Shown here: in pieces, positions 41,226-50,580 of the stretch
How positions within the stretch are numbered: position 1 is the first letter of the stretch
Layout of the letters: each line of letters opens with the position of its first letter
Assembly: GCA_964508025.1 (NCBI GenBank)
Contig: CAZDSF010000005.1
Span: forward strand, 1 to 64,000
From: JAAZNO01 sp964508025
GTDB taxonomy: Bacteria; Chloroflexota; Anaerolineae; B4-G1; SLSP01
Length of the DNA: 64,000 bases
Direction of reading: 5' to 3'
Made by a program: the position numbers and the translations under genes
The notes under the pieces: generated by a model
Seen by the model: only the letters and a program-made list of their open reading frames with translations
Told to the model about the DNA's origin: nothing
Database searches by the model: none

Positions 41226-41726
41226 TTACTCCGCATCCTCGACGCCGAAATCCTCCTTTCGCGGCATCCACTCATCAATGTTGCGCATGATCTTCGGCAC
41301 CAATGCGTAGCCCGTGATCTTGAGTCCGGGAATCTCCGGCAGGGTATGGCGCAGAAAGTCATGGAATTCGGCATTGTCCTTGAAACGCACCTCGATGGAC
41401 ATATCGCGGGTGCCTTGCCCGTAGGCCAGATAGGATACTTCCGGTAGCTGCATCAGATACTTCACGACCTCCATTTCATGGGCGGGATCAACTTCCACGA
41501 AGATGTCGGCGGCGGTCATGTAGCCGAAGACCTGCGGCGTCACCACGGCGGTGAGGCGTACTGCGCCCGTGTGTACCAGCCGGTCAATGCGGTTGCGGAT
41601 CGTGCGAGCATTGGCGCCCACGAGGCGGGCGATTTCGCTGGCGGACATGCGCGCATCTTTGCGGAGCTCGCAGATGATCCTGTAATCCAGTGTATCGAAG
41701 GGGCGATTTGAGAATTCTTCGCTCAT
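41226..41726 (-). CDS. Lrp/AsnC family regulator
   Basis: A 166-residue regulator: FDTLDYRIICELRKDARMSASEIARLVG helix-turn-helix, then the ligand-binding RAM-like domain with VVKYLMQLPEVSYLAYGQGTRDM. It lies about 160 bases upstream of the agmatine genes in the same direction and is the natural candidate to control them. ATG 41726 is used; an ATG 15 codons earlier (41771) lacks a ribosome site. A perfect dyad lies right before the start. Confidence 0.87.
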   Translation of the reverse strand: MSEEFSNRPFDTLDYRIICELRKDARMSASEIARLVGANARTIRNRIDRLVHTGAVRLTAVVTPQVFGYMTAADIFVEVDPAHEMEVVKYLMQLPEVSYLAYGQGTRDMSIEVRFKDNAEFHDFLRHTLPEIPGLKITGYALVPKIMRNIDEWMPRKEDFGVEDAE

Positions 41727-41730
41727 GTAT

Positions 41731-41745
41731 TTTCCGTTTCGGAAA
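41731..41745. promoter_or_regulatory. dyad before the Lrp gene
   Basis: TTTCCG-TTT-CGGAAA, a perfect 6+6 dyad 5 bases upstream of the ATG. An autoregulatory operator is likely. Confidence 0.55.
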
Positions 41746-41847
41746 CGATGTTTTCCCTTTGTCACATACATTATATCCGATTACTACATAGAAGTCAATA
41801 GCTTGCGTCGCCGATTTCGGAAATTCGTGGGTGTAGGACGCGCCGCG

Positions 41848-42144
41848 CTCTACGAACTGTTTTCAATCACTGGCATTAAGTTAAGGTACGCGCTGTCCGC
41901 GAGTGCGTTCATGAATACACGAGCGCTGGCGGCGTGGCTGGCAGTGCGTCCGGCGAGCGACTGCGATGCGCTGTCCCTCTCGCATAAGGGTGGGGCGCGC
42001 AGCGCGCGGGGGATGGTGTTCCGCGTGACGGCGTTAGCCGAGCGCGCCGGGCTGAAAGTGGTGAGTCCGCACACGCTGCGGCATTCCTTGCCCTCAGAGG
42101 CGGATCTCCAGGCCGCGACGGAGCGGGTGAGCTGGGGGGAGTAG
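41848..42144 (+). pseudogene. tyrosine recombinase, C-terminal remnant
   Basis: A frame with LAAWLAVRPASDCDALSLSH and VVSPHTLRHS, the latter the H-x-L-R-H box of tyrosine recombinases, but without the N-terminal half, the second Arg box or the catalytic Tyr segment. It stops at 42144. It sits just before the ISH3 element, so this is a small mobile-DNA patch. Confidence 0.7.
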
Positions 42145-42184
42145 GGGGCTGGCTCATCGTCAGCTGCCATCAGAGTTCGGAGCA

Positions 42185-42550
42185 TCAGATTGCGGCAACT
42201 AGCGCCCGAATGGCTTCAGCCAGCCTGGGGTTGATCTCGAAATGCGCTTCCAAAAAAGAGAGGAGCGCCGCCGCTGCGGGGGTGTGCGCGTAGCCTGGCA
42301 TGAACGCGGGCAGCAACGGCGCTTTTTCAGGGAAGCGCTGTTCGAAGCGCCGCTCCGGTGTGAAGGGGTCGCGCCCGGCAGGTTGCTCCGGAGTATTCTG
42401 AAACGCAAAGGCGACAGGCGCGACGGCGCTCAGCCAACCGAAATCGGTCAGAAAGCGCGCCTTCTCGCCCGGACGCACCACGGCGAAGAAGTCCAGACTC
42501 AGTAGATCGAAATTCTGGTCATGACTGCTGTGCAAACTGAATAGGAGCAA
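42185..42550 (-). CDS. hypothetical protein, possibly a fragment
   Basis: A 121-residue frame starting MLLFSLHSSHDQNFDLLSLD. It has no membrane segment and a helical C-terminus (AAALLSFLEAHFEINPRLAE). I do not recognise a family, and I see no ribosome site, so it may be a fragment. It lies between an integrase remnant and a damaged insertion sequence, which makes decay likely. Confidence 0.35.
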   Translation of the reverse strand: MLLFSLHSSHDQNFDLLSLDFFAVVRPGEKARFLTDFGWLSAVAPVAFAFQNTPEQPAGRDPFTPERRFEQRFPEKAPLLPAFMPGYAHTPAAAALLSFLEAHFEINPRLAEAIRALVAAI

Positions 42551-42610
42551 AAGCGAGCTTGTGGTATCCTACAGGTATCTCTTACCAAAACTATCAGGAG
42601 GTCAGTTTGC

Positions 42611-43780
42611 ATGGCTACTCATCCTTTAACCTTGACAAATACGGAAGTGCTGGAAACTGCCCAGGCCGGATTGGCCGCGCACTTGAACTTGAAAGCGTAG
42701 GGGTATTAGTGCGGCAGTGACGATTTGTATCGGGTGTTGCTGGGGGCCTCGATCCAACAGACAACCATCGAAGCGGTGTGTGAAGACTGGGTCGCCGCCC
42801 CGGTGGGGAATACGGTGCGCAAGTATTTGAAAGAGCAAATATGCGCAGAAGACTTGCCGGATTTGGAAGCGCGGTTGAACCGCGCGCTGGTCGCGGATTT
42901 GCCGCCGCGGCGCTGGCGTAAGCCCCGAATGCTGGCCGTAGATATGCATGACCGGCCGTACTACGGGAAGACCAGTCAGGCCCAGGGGTTGTGGGTGCGT
43001 AGTCGTGCTCAGAAGGGGGCGACGCGCTTTTATCGCATCGCCACCGTGTACCTGGTCCTCAACGGGCTGCGCTTCACGCTGGGCTTGCATTTTGTCTCGC
43101 CTGAGGACACCACGGTTACGGTAGTCGCGCATTTGTTGAGTTATGTTGCGACGTTGGATTTGCGGTATAGGTATATCTTGTTGGATCGCGGGTTTGCAGG
43201 GATCGAGGTGCAGCAGTATCTTGACGCGCAAGGGATACCGGCCATCATTGCCTGTCCTATTCGCGGCAAACAAGGGGGCGCACGGGCGTTGTGTCAAGGG
43301 CCGCGCAGCTATCGGACGCAACATACCTTTCGCAGTGAGGGTGGCAAGAAGCAGCGCACGGCCGAGGTGGTCATCTGTCGCACCTACACCACCGCCCGGC
43401 GTACTCAGCGGCTCAAACGGCGCGCAATGTGGCAGGTGTTCATTCACATTCATCTCGACCTGCGTCCAGACCAAGTGTGGCAGCGTTACCACTATCGCTT
43501 TGGCATTGAAACCAGTTACCGCTGCGCCAATCAGGTGCGGGGTTGGACCACGTCGCCCAATCCAGCTTTGCGCTTCTTGTTGATGGCGCTGGCGGTGTAC
43601 TTGCTCAACGTCTGGGTCAAGTTGCGCTGGCAGTATACGCAGATCCCGCGCCGGGGATGCCGCAAACTGAATGATAAGGCGTTGCGCTTGGCACGCTTCG
43701 CCCGTTTTATGGTACAAGCTCTGGAACATCATTATGGGGTTGTCTCTCAGATCACCGCTGTTGCTCCGCCGTTGTCATGA
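42611..43780 (+). pseudogene. ISH3-family transposase with two early stop codons
   Basis: ATG 42611 (AGGAGGT upstream) opens MATHPLTLTNTEVLETAQAG, but TAG occurs at 42698 and again at 42707. The frame then continues unbroken for about 350 codons: RMLAVDMHDRPYYGKTSQ with the first catalytic Asp, ILLDRGFAGIEVQQYLD with the second, and HYRFGIETSYRCANQVRGWT with the Glu. Restart at the TTG at 42725 would lose the N-terminal domain. Ends of the element were not identified. The intact body suggests recent loss. Confidence 0.85.
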
Positions 43781-44068
43781 AATTTCGATTTACTGAGTCT
43801 AGCATGAGTTGCGGAATCGGGCAACTCAGGATCAGGCGGGCATTTGGAGCAATTTAGTGGACTGCTGCATTCACTGGTAGCCGCACTATGCGGTGTGGCT
43901 GCTACAGCAATTCTGGGCGAATGCCGACAGGCTGCGAATGCTAACGCTACGGAGAGACTATGTCAGATGAAGGGTGATCCCGGTCAGCGATTTGCTGCAA
44001 AATCGCTGCCATCGTACGGTCATAAAACGGGAAGAAAATCCCGTCCAGTGCGTGAAATCTTTCATCAC
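43781..44068. other. intergenic stretch after the ISH3 element
   Basis: No gene is supported. There is a hairpin GAGTTGC/GCAACTC near 43807-43830, and decayed plus-strand coding-like pieces follow. This could contain the right end of the ISH3 element. Confidence 0.4.
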
Positions 44069-45109
44069 TTATCGGTGTGCGTTGGGAAAAGCGCAGGAGT
44101 CCCGCACAACCAGAAATGTTGGTACGATGATGTCTTTAGCCGGTGCTGCGTTGGTGTTTAGTGCCGCAATCACATCTACGGCGGTCGGCCCCAGTAGGGG
44201 ATAGTTCTGGTTGATCGTGGTCAGTGCCGGCTGACAGATACCGGCCCAGTAAATATCATCAATTCCAACGAGCGAAAGGGTCTCTGGAATCCTCAAACCG
44301 CGCGCTTGCGCCTTGAGCAACACGCCGATGGCGATTAGATCATTGATGGCAATCAGGGCCGTGGGTAAGGATTCCCGCTGCAGGAGCGTTTCCAGGCAGG
44401 CCATTCCGTCTTCTACTGACCAGCGTCCCGGAATGGTACGAGCGTGCTCAGCTGGCAGGCCATGCGCCAGTAATGCCCGGCGAAAGGCTGCGATCTTCAG
44501 ATCAGTGGTGAGGTTGCCGGGCACGCCGCCGATCATCTCGATGTGTTGATGCCCCAAGCTCACGAGATACGCTACCGCCTTGTGGATTCCCTGGGCCTCA
44601 TCTGATTGAACGTGATAGCAGTCTATGCCCGGCATTTTGCCGTTGATCATGACCAGCGGGGTCTGCGCCAACACCTCCTCCATCTCGGCGATATGTTCAG
44701 GCCGCGGTGGATTCTCGTTCACGCGCCCGCCCATGAAAATAATGCCATCCACTTGTTTTTCCAGGAAGCTTTGGAGATTCTGTGACTCCACTTGCTCATT
44801 GTTAAGGCTATTGCCAAGCATGACGGTATAGCCAAGTTCCAGAGCGCGCTTCTCGGCTTCCAGAAAAACGGCCGCAAAGAAGGGGTTGGTAATGTCCGGC
44901 AGGATGAAGCCGATGGTTTTGGAGGCCTTAGTAGACAGACTCTGCGCGACCGCGTTGGGCCGGAAGCCGGTCTGCGCAATGATCGCCTCTACTGTAGCGC
45001 GGGTGTGCGGGCTGACCTGGCCCGTATGGTTTACCACGCGCGAGACTGTGGCCACGGAGACCTGCGCCATGCGGGCGATATCGTAGATGGTGATAGTTTT
45101 TTTATTCAT
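44069..45109 (-). CDS. LacI family transcriptional repressor
   Basis: A 346-residue regulator: ITIYDIARMAQVSVATVSRVVN helix-turn-helix, the hinge helix NAVAQSLSTKASKTIGF, and a periplasmic-binding-protein-like sensor domain (FFAAVFLEAEKRALELGY, IGGVPGNLTTDLKIAAF). It is the last gene after a sugar ABC importer and GH30 glycosidase, and a LacI-type operator lies at the head of that set (49747-49775), so it probably represses the set until its sugar is present. Confidence 0.92.
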   Translation of the reverse strand: MNKKTITIYDIARMAQVSVATVSRVVNHTGQVSPHTRATVEAIIAQTGFRPNAVAQSLSTKASKTIGFILPDITNPFFAAVFLEAEKRALELGYTVMLGNSLNNEQVESQNLQSFLEKQVDGIIFMGGRVNENPPRPEHIAEMEEVLAQTPLVMINGKMPGIDCYHVQSDEAQGIHKAVAYLVSLGHQHIEMIGGVPGNLTTDLKIAAFRRALLAHGLPAEHARTIPGRWSVEDGMACLETLLQRESLPTALIAINDLIAIGVLLKAQARGLRIPETLSLVGIDDIYWAGICQPALTTINQNYPLLGPTAVDVIAALNTNAAPAKDIIVPTFLVVRDSCAFPNAHR

Positions 45110-45142
45110 GTGCGTTGTATTGGTGTTATGGACTAGAGGGGC

Positions 45143-45997
45143 TTACTTGACTGCCGAGCTGCCCCCGGAGATGATACCAACTTCGTACATATACTTCTGA
45201 CCGAAGAAATAGAGCACGAGCATTGGTAAGATCAATACCAGTGAACCGACCATCATGATATTATACCGTGGAAGTTGTCCGCCAGGCACGGCGCTCAGGA
45301 TCTGCACACCCAATGCCAGGGGCATTCGGGCGCGCTCATTGATGTAGATGAGCGGCCCCATGAACCAGCCCCAGTTCCAGGAAAAGGTCATAATCGCCAC
45401 GGTGACCAGTACCGGTTTGATGAGAGGTAGAATGATCCGCGCATAGATACCGGGATAACTCAGCCCGTCAATCTGCGCAGCTTCATCAAGTTCGGTAGGC
45501 AGGCGCGAGATGAACTGGCGCATCAAGAAGATATTGTATGCGCCACCAAAGAAGTTGGGGATGATTAGCGGCCACAAAGTATTGATCCATCCCAGGCGAC
45601 GGAAGATATCGAATTGGGGAATCATGGTGACTTCGCTGGGAATCATCATCGTGCTAAGCAAGATGATGAACAGCACATCCCGCCCGCGCGCGCGGAGTCG
45701 GGCAAAGGCGTAGGCTACCAGGCTGCTCACCAACACCTGGCCGATCACGGCCGCCCCGCACAGGAGCAGACTATTGCCAATATAGGTGTGCAGTCGGTGT
45801 TCTGGCCCAAAGACGCGCGCGAAGTTGGCAATCTCAAATTCTCTGGGGAAGAGTGTGAAAGCCATTTTGACGGTGGTCGCGTCACTGGCGAGCGCCACAG
45901 AAATCATGAACACAAAGGGCGCCAACAATAAAGCCCCCAGCCCTAGAAGGAGAGTATAAGAGGTGAGGGTATCAACGGTCGTTATATTTCGCCACAT
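45143..45997 (-). CDS. carbohydrate ABC transporter permease (MalG type)
   Basis: A 284-residue inner-membrane permease with six helices. It carries the EAA-type coupling motif ELDEAAQIDGLSYPGIYARIILPLIKP and starts MWRNITTVDTLTSYTLLLGLG. It pairs with the permease encoded upstream, overlapping it by one base. No ATPase is in the cluster, so it must borrow one, as many of these importers do. Confidence 0.93.
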   Translation of the reverse strand: MWRNITTVDTLTSYTLLLGLGALLLAPFVFMISVALASDATTVKMAFTLFPREFEIANFARVFGPEHRLHTYIGNSLLLCGAAVIGQVLVSSLVAYAFARLRARGRDVLFIILLSTMMIPSEVTMIPQFDIFRRLGWINTLWPLIIPNFFGGAYNIFLMRQFISRLPTELDEAAQIDGLSYPGIYARIILPLIKPVLVTVAIMTFSWNWGWFMGPLIYINERARMPLALGVQILSAVPGGQLPRYNIMMVGSLVLILPMLVLYFFGQKYMYEVGIISGGSSAVK

Positions 45998-46890
45998 CAG
46001 CGCTTCACCTCACTTTCGTAATAAACCCAGACCGAAGATGACCGCAAGATCAACAGGGTGAAGATCATAATGAGTATGAACAGGACCCAGGCAATGGTCG
46101 AAGCATAGCCCATCCGGTAGAAGCGGAAGGCGTTATCGAAGAGGTAGGGCACGATCATGGTGCTGGCGTTGTTAGGCCCGCCGCCAGTCATGATGTAAAC
46201 TTGCGTGAATGTTTGTAACGCGCCAATCACTCCTGTAATCAGGTTGAAAAAGAGCACGGGGCTGAGCATGGGCAAGGTGATTTTGAAGAACATCTGTCCG
46301 GTGTTGGCGCCGTCAATTGCGGCAGCTTCATAAAACTCGGCTGGAATTCCCTGCATCCCCGCGAGCAATAGCACCGTCCCGCCGCCCACACCCCATAGCG
46401 ACATCAGCACCAGGGCGGGCTTGACCCAGGCGGGATCCAGCAGCCACGCTGGCCCGCGAATACCGATCAGTGCCAGCAGTTGGTTAACGCCAATTCCCGG
46501 CGCGAGCAATCGTTGAAAGATCAGCGAGGTTGCCACAGCCGGCACTAACGCCGGAATATAGTACAGCGTGCGGAAAATGCGCATTCCCCGCAAGGGTTTG
46601 TTGAGCAGATAGGCTACTCCCAACGCAGCGCTCATTCCGAGCGGAACGGCCAGTCCGGCGTAGTAGAATGTGTTGCCCAACGCCTTCCAGAAAATGCGAT
46701 CCTGGGTGAACAACCGCACGTAGTTCGCCAGTCCGACCCACTGTGGTGGTGTGAACAGATCCCAATCGTTGAATCCCAGATAGAAAGAATAGGCCATCGG
46801 ACCTAGCGTTAGCCCGAGGAACCCGATCAACCAGGGCGAGATCAAGACATAGAACCATAGGGCTTCTTTGGTGCGAAGTTTCATCTGCAA
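45997..46890 (-). CDS. carbohydrate ABC transporter permease (MalF type)
   Basis: A 297-residue permease with six helices (LWFYVLISPWLIGFLGLTLG first) and the coupling motif EFYEAAAIDGANTGQMFFKI. The binding protein and GH30 enzyme lie upstream in the same operon. The ABC partner ATPase is missing locally. Confidence 0.93.
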   Translation of the reverse strand: MQMKLRTKEALWFYVLISPWLIGFLGLTLGPMAYSFYLGFNDWDLFTPPQWVGLANYVRLFTQDRIFWKALGNTFYYAGLAVPLGMSAALGVAYLLNKPLRGMRIFRTLYYIPALVPAVATSLIFQRLLAPGIGVNQLLALIGIRGPAWLLDPAWVKPALVLMSLWGVGGGTVLLLAGMQGIPAEFYEAAAIDGANTGQMFFKITLPMLSPVLFFNLITGVIGALQTFTQVYIMTGGGPNNASTMIVPYLFDNAFRFYRMGYASTIAWVLFILIMIFTLLILRSSSVWVYYESEVKR

Positions 46891-46902
46891 TATTCCTTAG
46901 TA

Positions 46903-48318
46903 TTACCGCCGCAGGATCAGGGTGGTCACGCTTTGCCCGGTTAGGGTGAACGTGTGAGGCGTCTTCCCGGCATAAACCTGTTCCAAATCGCGCCCGGCAG
47001 AGGTTTCGTAAGCCTGTGCTTGGGAGAAGTGCTCCGCGAGCGCTAACCGCACTTCTAACGCCGCCGCGCCATTGTTAACCGCCACCACGACCACTTCATC
47101 GCCAGCGGGCGCGCGGAAGGCTGAGACATGGAGCGCCCGCTCTGGAGTGGCAGCCGCAATGCGGGTGTAACCTGGCCGCACGAAGCGACTGAAATTCCCC
47201 AATGCCCATAGCCGTTTGGCGACCACTACTTTGTGATCGTACTCCTCCACGTAAATCAGGCCATCACGGAAGTGATACTTGGAGACAGCAATCCAGTATT
47301 GCCACGAGGTCACGCCGCCAACGATGAGATCCTCTTGAACGGTGTTTGCCAGCACCAACGCCGAATCCATGCCGGTGTCGCGTCCTTCGCGCATCTCCGT
47401 CCACTCTGACATCCACAGCGCCGTGCCGGGATAGTGCTGGTCAAGATAGCGCACCAGGCGCTCCTTGTCAGCGCGTTCCGACCAATAGGAGTGTACCGCA
47501 AAATGTGGCAGACGGGAAGCGCTGTGCGGATCGCTCAGCAGCGCATCAGCATAGACGGTGGAGTGCTTCCATTCACCCGATTCTGGGGCCGAGACTTGCA
47601 GCATCAGTCCCTCTGTGTCAATGGCATCGAGGAGTGCCCGTGTTACAGTTGCGGCTTCAGCGGGGCTGTAGTGGCAACCTTCCTGCCCATTCTTGTAGCT
47701 CCAGTTCCATTGCGGTTCGTTCACCGGGCTGATGTGGGTGATGGGCAAGCCTTCTTGCTCTTGCAGATAGCGTACCACATCGAGTAGATAGCGCACAAAA
47801 GCTCCCACCATTTCTGGACGCAGGTTGGAGCCGCCATCCTTCTCGCCTGTGGTCAATCCCGAAACCGTCATTCGGGCCGGCGGGCTATTCACGAACGCGA
47901 CGATTTGCTGCACCCCACGGGCGTGCGCCGCATGGAGCAGCCACCGCGCATTGGCGTCACGGCTCCAATCGTATACACCCGGCGCAACCTCATAGGTCTC
48001 AGCGCGGCGCCAGGGATCTTGGATGTTCCAGCCCTCCCCGCCGCCGAGATTGTAACGCAGAATAGTGAGACCAATACCTTGCTCACGATCAAACAACAGG
48101 TCTGCAATGGACTCTCGTGTATCCTCCCAGCCGCCTACCGCTTGCGCCCACCATGCCGCCGAGGCCCCAAAACCTTCAAGTGTCTGATGTGAAATCCCCA
48201 GATCTACATTGATGTCTACCACGTTGTTCCTCTCCGGGGCGCATCTTTGCCACCACAATACGCCCCCTATAGCTCCTAGCGCCAACATTCCCAACATCAC
48301 CCAGCGCCTTCCATCCAT
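46903..48318 (-). CDS. glycoside hydrolase family 30
   Basis: A 471-residue enzyme of the GH30 (glucosylceramidase / xylanase / beta-1,6-glycanase) group. The acid/base Glu201 is in ISPVNEPQWNW and the nucleophile Glu305 in LWMSEWTEM. LEGFGASAAWWAQAVGG is the typical start. A hydrophobic N-terminal segment (WVMLGMLALGAIGGVLWW) suggests export or membrane anchoring. The substrate cannot be read from sequence; a beta-1,6-linked glycan is suggested by the GH30_5-like features only weakly. AGGAG precedes the ATG. Confidence 0.87.
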   Translation of the reverse strand: MDGRRWVMLGMLALGAIGGVLWWQRCAPERNNVVDINVDLGISHQTLEGFGASAAWWAQAVGGWEDTRESIADLLFDREQGIGLTILRYNLGGGEGWNIQDPWRRAETYEVAPGVYDWSRDANARWLLHAAHARGVQQIVAFVNSPPARMTVSGLTTGEKDGGSNLRPEMVGAFVRYLLDVVRYLQEQEGLPITHISPVNEPQWNWSYKNGQEGCHYSPAEAATVTRALLDAIDTEGLMLQVSAPESGEWKHSTVYADALLSDPHSASRLPHFAVHSYWSERADKERLVRYLDQHYPGTALWMSEWTEMREGRDTGMDSALVLANTVQEDLIVGGVTSWQYWIAVSKYHFRDGLIYVEEYDHKVVVAKRLWALGNFSRFVRPGYTRIAAATPERALHVSAFRAPAGDEVVVVAVNNGAAALEVRLALAEHFSQAQAYETSAGRDLEQVYAGKTPHTFTLTGQSVTTLILRR

Positions 48319-48376
48319 TGCACACTCCTTGGGTAAGGCCAGAAGATCGTTCGGATTTGGCAATCCGCGTCCACTT

Positions 48377-48414
48377 CAAAAACATCCCGGAAGCTGCACA
48401 CGCTTCCGGGATGT
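48377..48414 (-). terminator. intrinsic terminator after the solute-binding protein gene
   Basis: A 13-base-pair stem (ACATCCCGGAAGC and complement) with a seven-base loop, followed on the minus strand by TTTTTG. It would lower expression of the GH30 and permease genes relative to the binding protein. Confidence 0.85.
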
Positions 48415-48429
48415 CTTGGAGTGGCAGTA

Positions 48430-49716
48430 TTATTTCCCCAGAAGTGCTTCGAGTTGCGTCTGAATGGCGGCAACGGCCGGAGCAACTTCGGCTTTCCCCA
48501 GAAAGACCTCGGCCAGATTGTCGCCGAAGATCTTCTGCATCTCATTCCACTCCGGCGCTAACGGTAGGGGGAAGGCGGCTTCAGCGGATTCCAGCATCGT
48601 CGCCATGCGGATGGGGGTGGCGCTCCAGGCCGTATTCTGGAAAGCTGCACTGCCCAGTACGCTGAGGTTCACGGGCATATCTTGCTTCATCTCTACGATG
48701 GGCAGCTGGCCGGCTTCGCTAGTCAGGAATTCGATAACCTTGAAGGCGGCTTCAGGCTGCTGGCAGTCCTTGGAGATTGCCAAACCGCTGCCAAACATCA
48801 CTGTGGCCCGCTGCTGGTTGCCGAAAATCGGCGCGATGTCCCAATTTACATCCTTGACTTCCTGCATGCCGCCGACGTGCCAGAAACCGGTGGTGATCAT
48901 CGCTACTTTGCCCTGAGCGAAGAGTGGGTCAGGACTGTTGGTGCCGAGATTGGCATACTCCTCTGGGCTGGGAGCGACACGATATTTGTACACCAGATCC
49001 ACGTAGAATTGCAACGCCTCGACTGTCTCTGGGGTGTTGAAGACGGGTTTGCCATTGGTGTCCAGAACGCGCCCGCCATTTTGGTAGATGAAGCTCATCC
49101 ACCAGGGCCACCAATCGCCCGCAGCAAAGCCGTATTGCTTGACCGTGTTGCCCTCGCGCAGCGTCAGCTTTTGTGCTGCATTGAGAAATTCAGTCCAGGT
49201 CCAATCTTTGGTGGGATAAGCGACGCCCGCGGCGTCGAACATATCCTTGTTGTAGTACAGAATCAGCGCGCCACCGCGATCCGGCATGGCATAGAGTTTC
49301 CCTGCACGGGAGTAGGCCCCAACCAGGCCGCCTTCGCCAAAGCGCGCAGCCAGATTGACATTGTATTTAGCAATGTAGTCATCCAGGGGGATGATCTGTC
49401 CTTTGCTGGAATAGCCATGGACATCCTCAGCCAGTTGGATGATATCGGGGGAAGTGCCGCCAGCGATCATGGTCTGCACCTTTTGCGCGTAATCGCTGGG
49501 GATGTAGACCAGTTCCACTTTGATATTGGGGTTCTGGGCCTGAAACAAATCCAGCCGTTTCTGGTACACTTCGGGGTCGCTGCTGCTGCCCCAAATGGTC
49601 ATTTTGAGGTTGATCGTGCCATCGGCTGCGGGAGCGGTAGGGGCCCCACACGCCGTCAACAGCAATCCAATCAGAGTGACCAGCAGCACAAGCATTGCCA
49701 ACATCCGTTGCTTCAT
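48430..49716 (-). CDS. sugar ABC transporter solute-binding lipoprotein
   Basis: A 428-residue extracytoplasmic binding protein: a signal peptide ending in the lipobox LLTAC (MKQRMLAMLVLLVTLIGLLL), then LKMTIWGSSSDPEVYQKRLD and the family's LYYNKDMFDAAGV stretch. It captures the sugar for the two permeases. ATG 49716 with CAAGGAGG upstream is used; the longer frame is a shadow. It is the first gene after the LacI operator. Confidence 0.93.
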   Translation of the reverse strand: MKQRMLAMLVLLVTLIGLLLTACGAPTAPAADGTINLKMTIWGSSSDPEVYQKRLDLFQAQNPNIKVELVYIPSDYAQKVQTMIAGGTSPDIIQLAEDVHGYSSKGQIIPLDDYIAKYNVNLAARFGEGGLVGAYSRAGKLYAMPDRGGALILYYNKDMFDAAGVAYPTKDWTWTEFLNAAQKLTLREGNTVKQYGFAAGDWWPWWMSFIYQNGGRVLDTNGKPVFNTPETVEALQFYVDLVYKYRVAPSPEEYANLGTNSPDPLFAQGKVAMITTGFWHVGGMQEVKDVNWDIAPIFGNQQRATVMFGSGLAISKDCQQPEAAFKVIEFLTSEAGQLPIVEMKQDMPVNLSVLGSAAFQNTAWSATPIRMATMLESAEAAFPLPLAPEWNEMQKIFGDNLAEVFLGKAEVAPAVAAIQTQLEALLGK

Positions 49717-49746
49717 GTAATTCCTCCTTGGGTAATAACTTGGGGA

Positions 49747-49802
49747 CTGTAACCGGTTTCTGTAACCGGTTACAGTGTAGCATGGAACAGCGGAAATGTC
49801 AA
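49747..49802 (-). promoter_or_regulatory. promoter with tandem LacI-type operators
   Basis: On the minus strand TTGACA (49797-49802), 17 bases, TACACT (49774-49779). Directly over the start region lies CTGTAACCGGTTACAG, a perfect 16-base palindrome (49760-49775), and 13 bases further a near copy CTGTAACCGGTTTC (49747-49760). Repression by the LacI protein encoded at the end of the operon fits. Confidence 0.88.
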
Positions 49803-49957
49803 TACCCAGTTTCGGGATTCGGGGTGGAGCTGCCTCGACTGCGAAACAGAACGGGGGTGCAATTTCTCCTGCGCCTGGGAGCGCCCCGTTTGTGCGCATC
49901 GAGGGGCAGGTGCAATCCGTGAGGGTGCTGGGCAGTTGGGTGCTGCCGGTGGGGGGC

Positions 49958-50068
49958 ATTCGTAGCACTGCAGCGGGTTTCTGCGTTCCCTGTAAGGCTC
50001 GCTGGACGAATGTCTTGCCCGCGCTTCAGAGGCGTCGTGCGAGGCTTAGCACGATTTCGGTCATCTCC
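49958..50068. repeat. dispersed repeat, copy 2
   Basis: Degenerate counterpart of 24363-24500, same orientation, sharing TGCAGCGGG, TAAGGCTCG, CGAATG and GATTTCGGTCAT-like blocks. It lies in a gene-free stretch. Confidence 0.6.
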
Positions 50069-50269
50069 GTGTGGAATGTATTGATCAGGCATGTTGATAC
50101 CGGCGAGGATTCCCGCTCTCCTCGCGCGCCCGCTGATGGTATTCATGGTCTCTGCGAATCAATTCGACCACCTGCGCCGGCGTCATACCTGCCAAGTCGC
50201 TTTTCATGGCGGCGATGATGGCTGTGTGATTCAACAATCGGGCAGCGGTTAGAGCGATTCTCGGCCTCA

Positions 50270-50580
50270 AACTACGTCAGTCGGCGCTGTAGGAGCTGCT
50301 GCACCTGACAATCATCCAAGAGTCGCTGGCGCACGAGCAACTGCTGGTTCAGCTTGAGCCGCTTCTTGGCCAGCCGCGACAAGCGGCGTTCCAACACTCC
50401 TAACTGATGACGCACCTTCGCCAAGACGCTGTATGGCCGCTCCGGGCGCTGTTGCTCGCGATACTCGGCTTCAAGTTGAGCCACCAGGGCCGGCTGTGAG
50501 TCGCTCTGCTGTCGGGTGCTGGTTTCCTGGGCTTGCGCGGCGGTCAGCCTGGGGGAGACGGGGGCGGCGTTGTTGCGCGC
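50270..50580 (-). pseudogene. transposase remnant with a coiled-coil middle
   Basis: A minus-strand frame reads PALVAQLEAEYREQQRPERP, then VRHQLGVLERRLSRLAKKRL and LLDDCQVQQLLQRRLT before a stop. The helical spacer and sequence style match the middle of a Chloroflexota transposase, but both ends are missing and no start is present. The family was not settled. Confidence 0.5.

Noticed and set aside
41726..41771. Upstream ATG for the Lrp regulator adding 15 residues.
   Set aside because: No ribosome site, and the extension is a basic tail that would cover the operator-like dyad at 41731-41745.
17480..42709. Several broken genes are interrupted by TAG (17480, 18665, 42698, 42707), which could suggest TAG recoding or readthrough.
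   Set aside because: Intact genes use TAG as a normal stop (the ATPase at 5631, the PadR-NifX gene at 23554, ptcA at 40049), and the interrupted genes also show frameshifts or deletions, apart from the ISH3 gene. Ordinary decay explains them.
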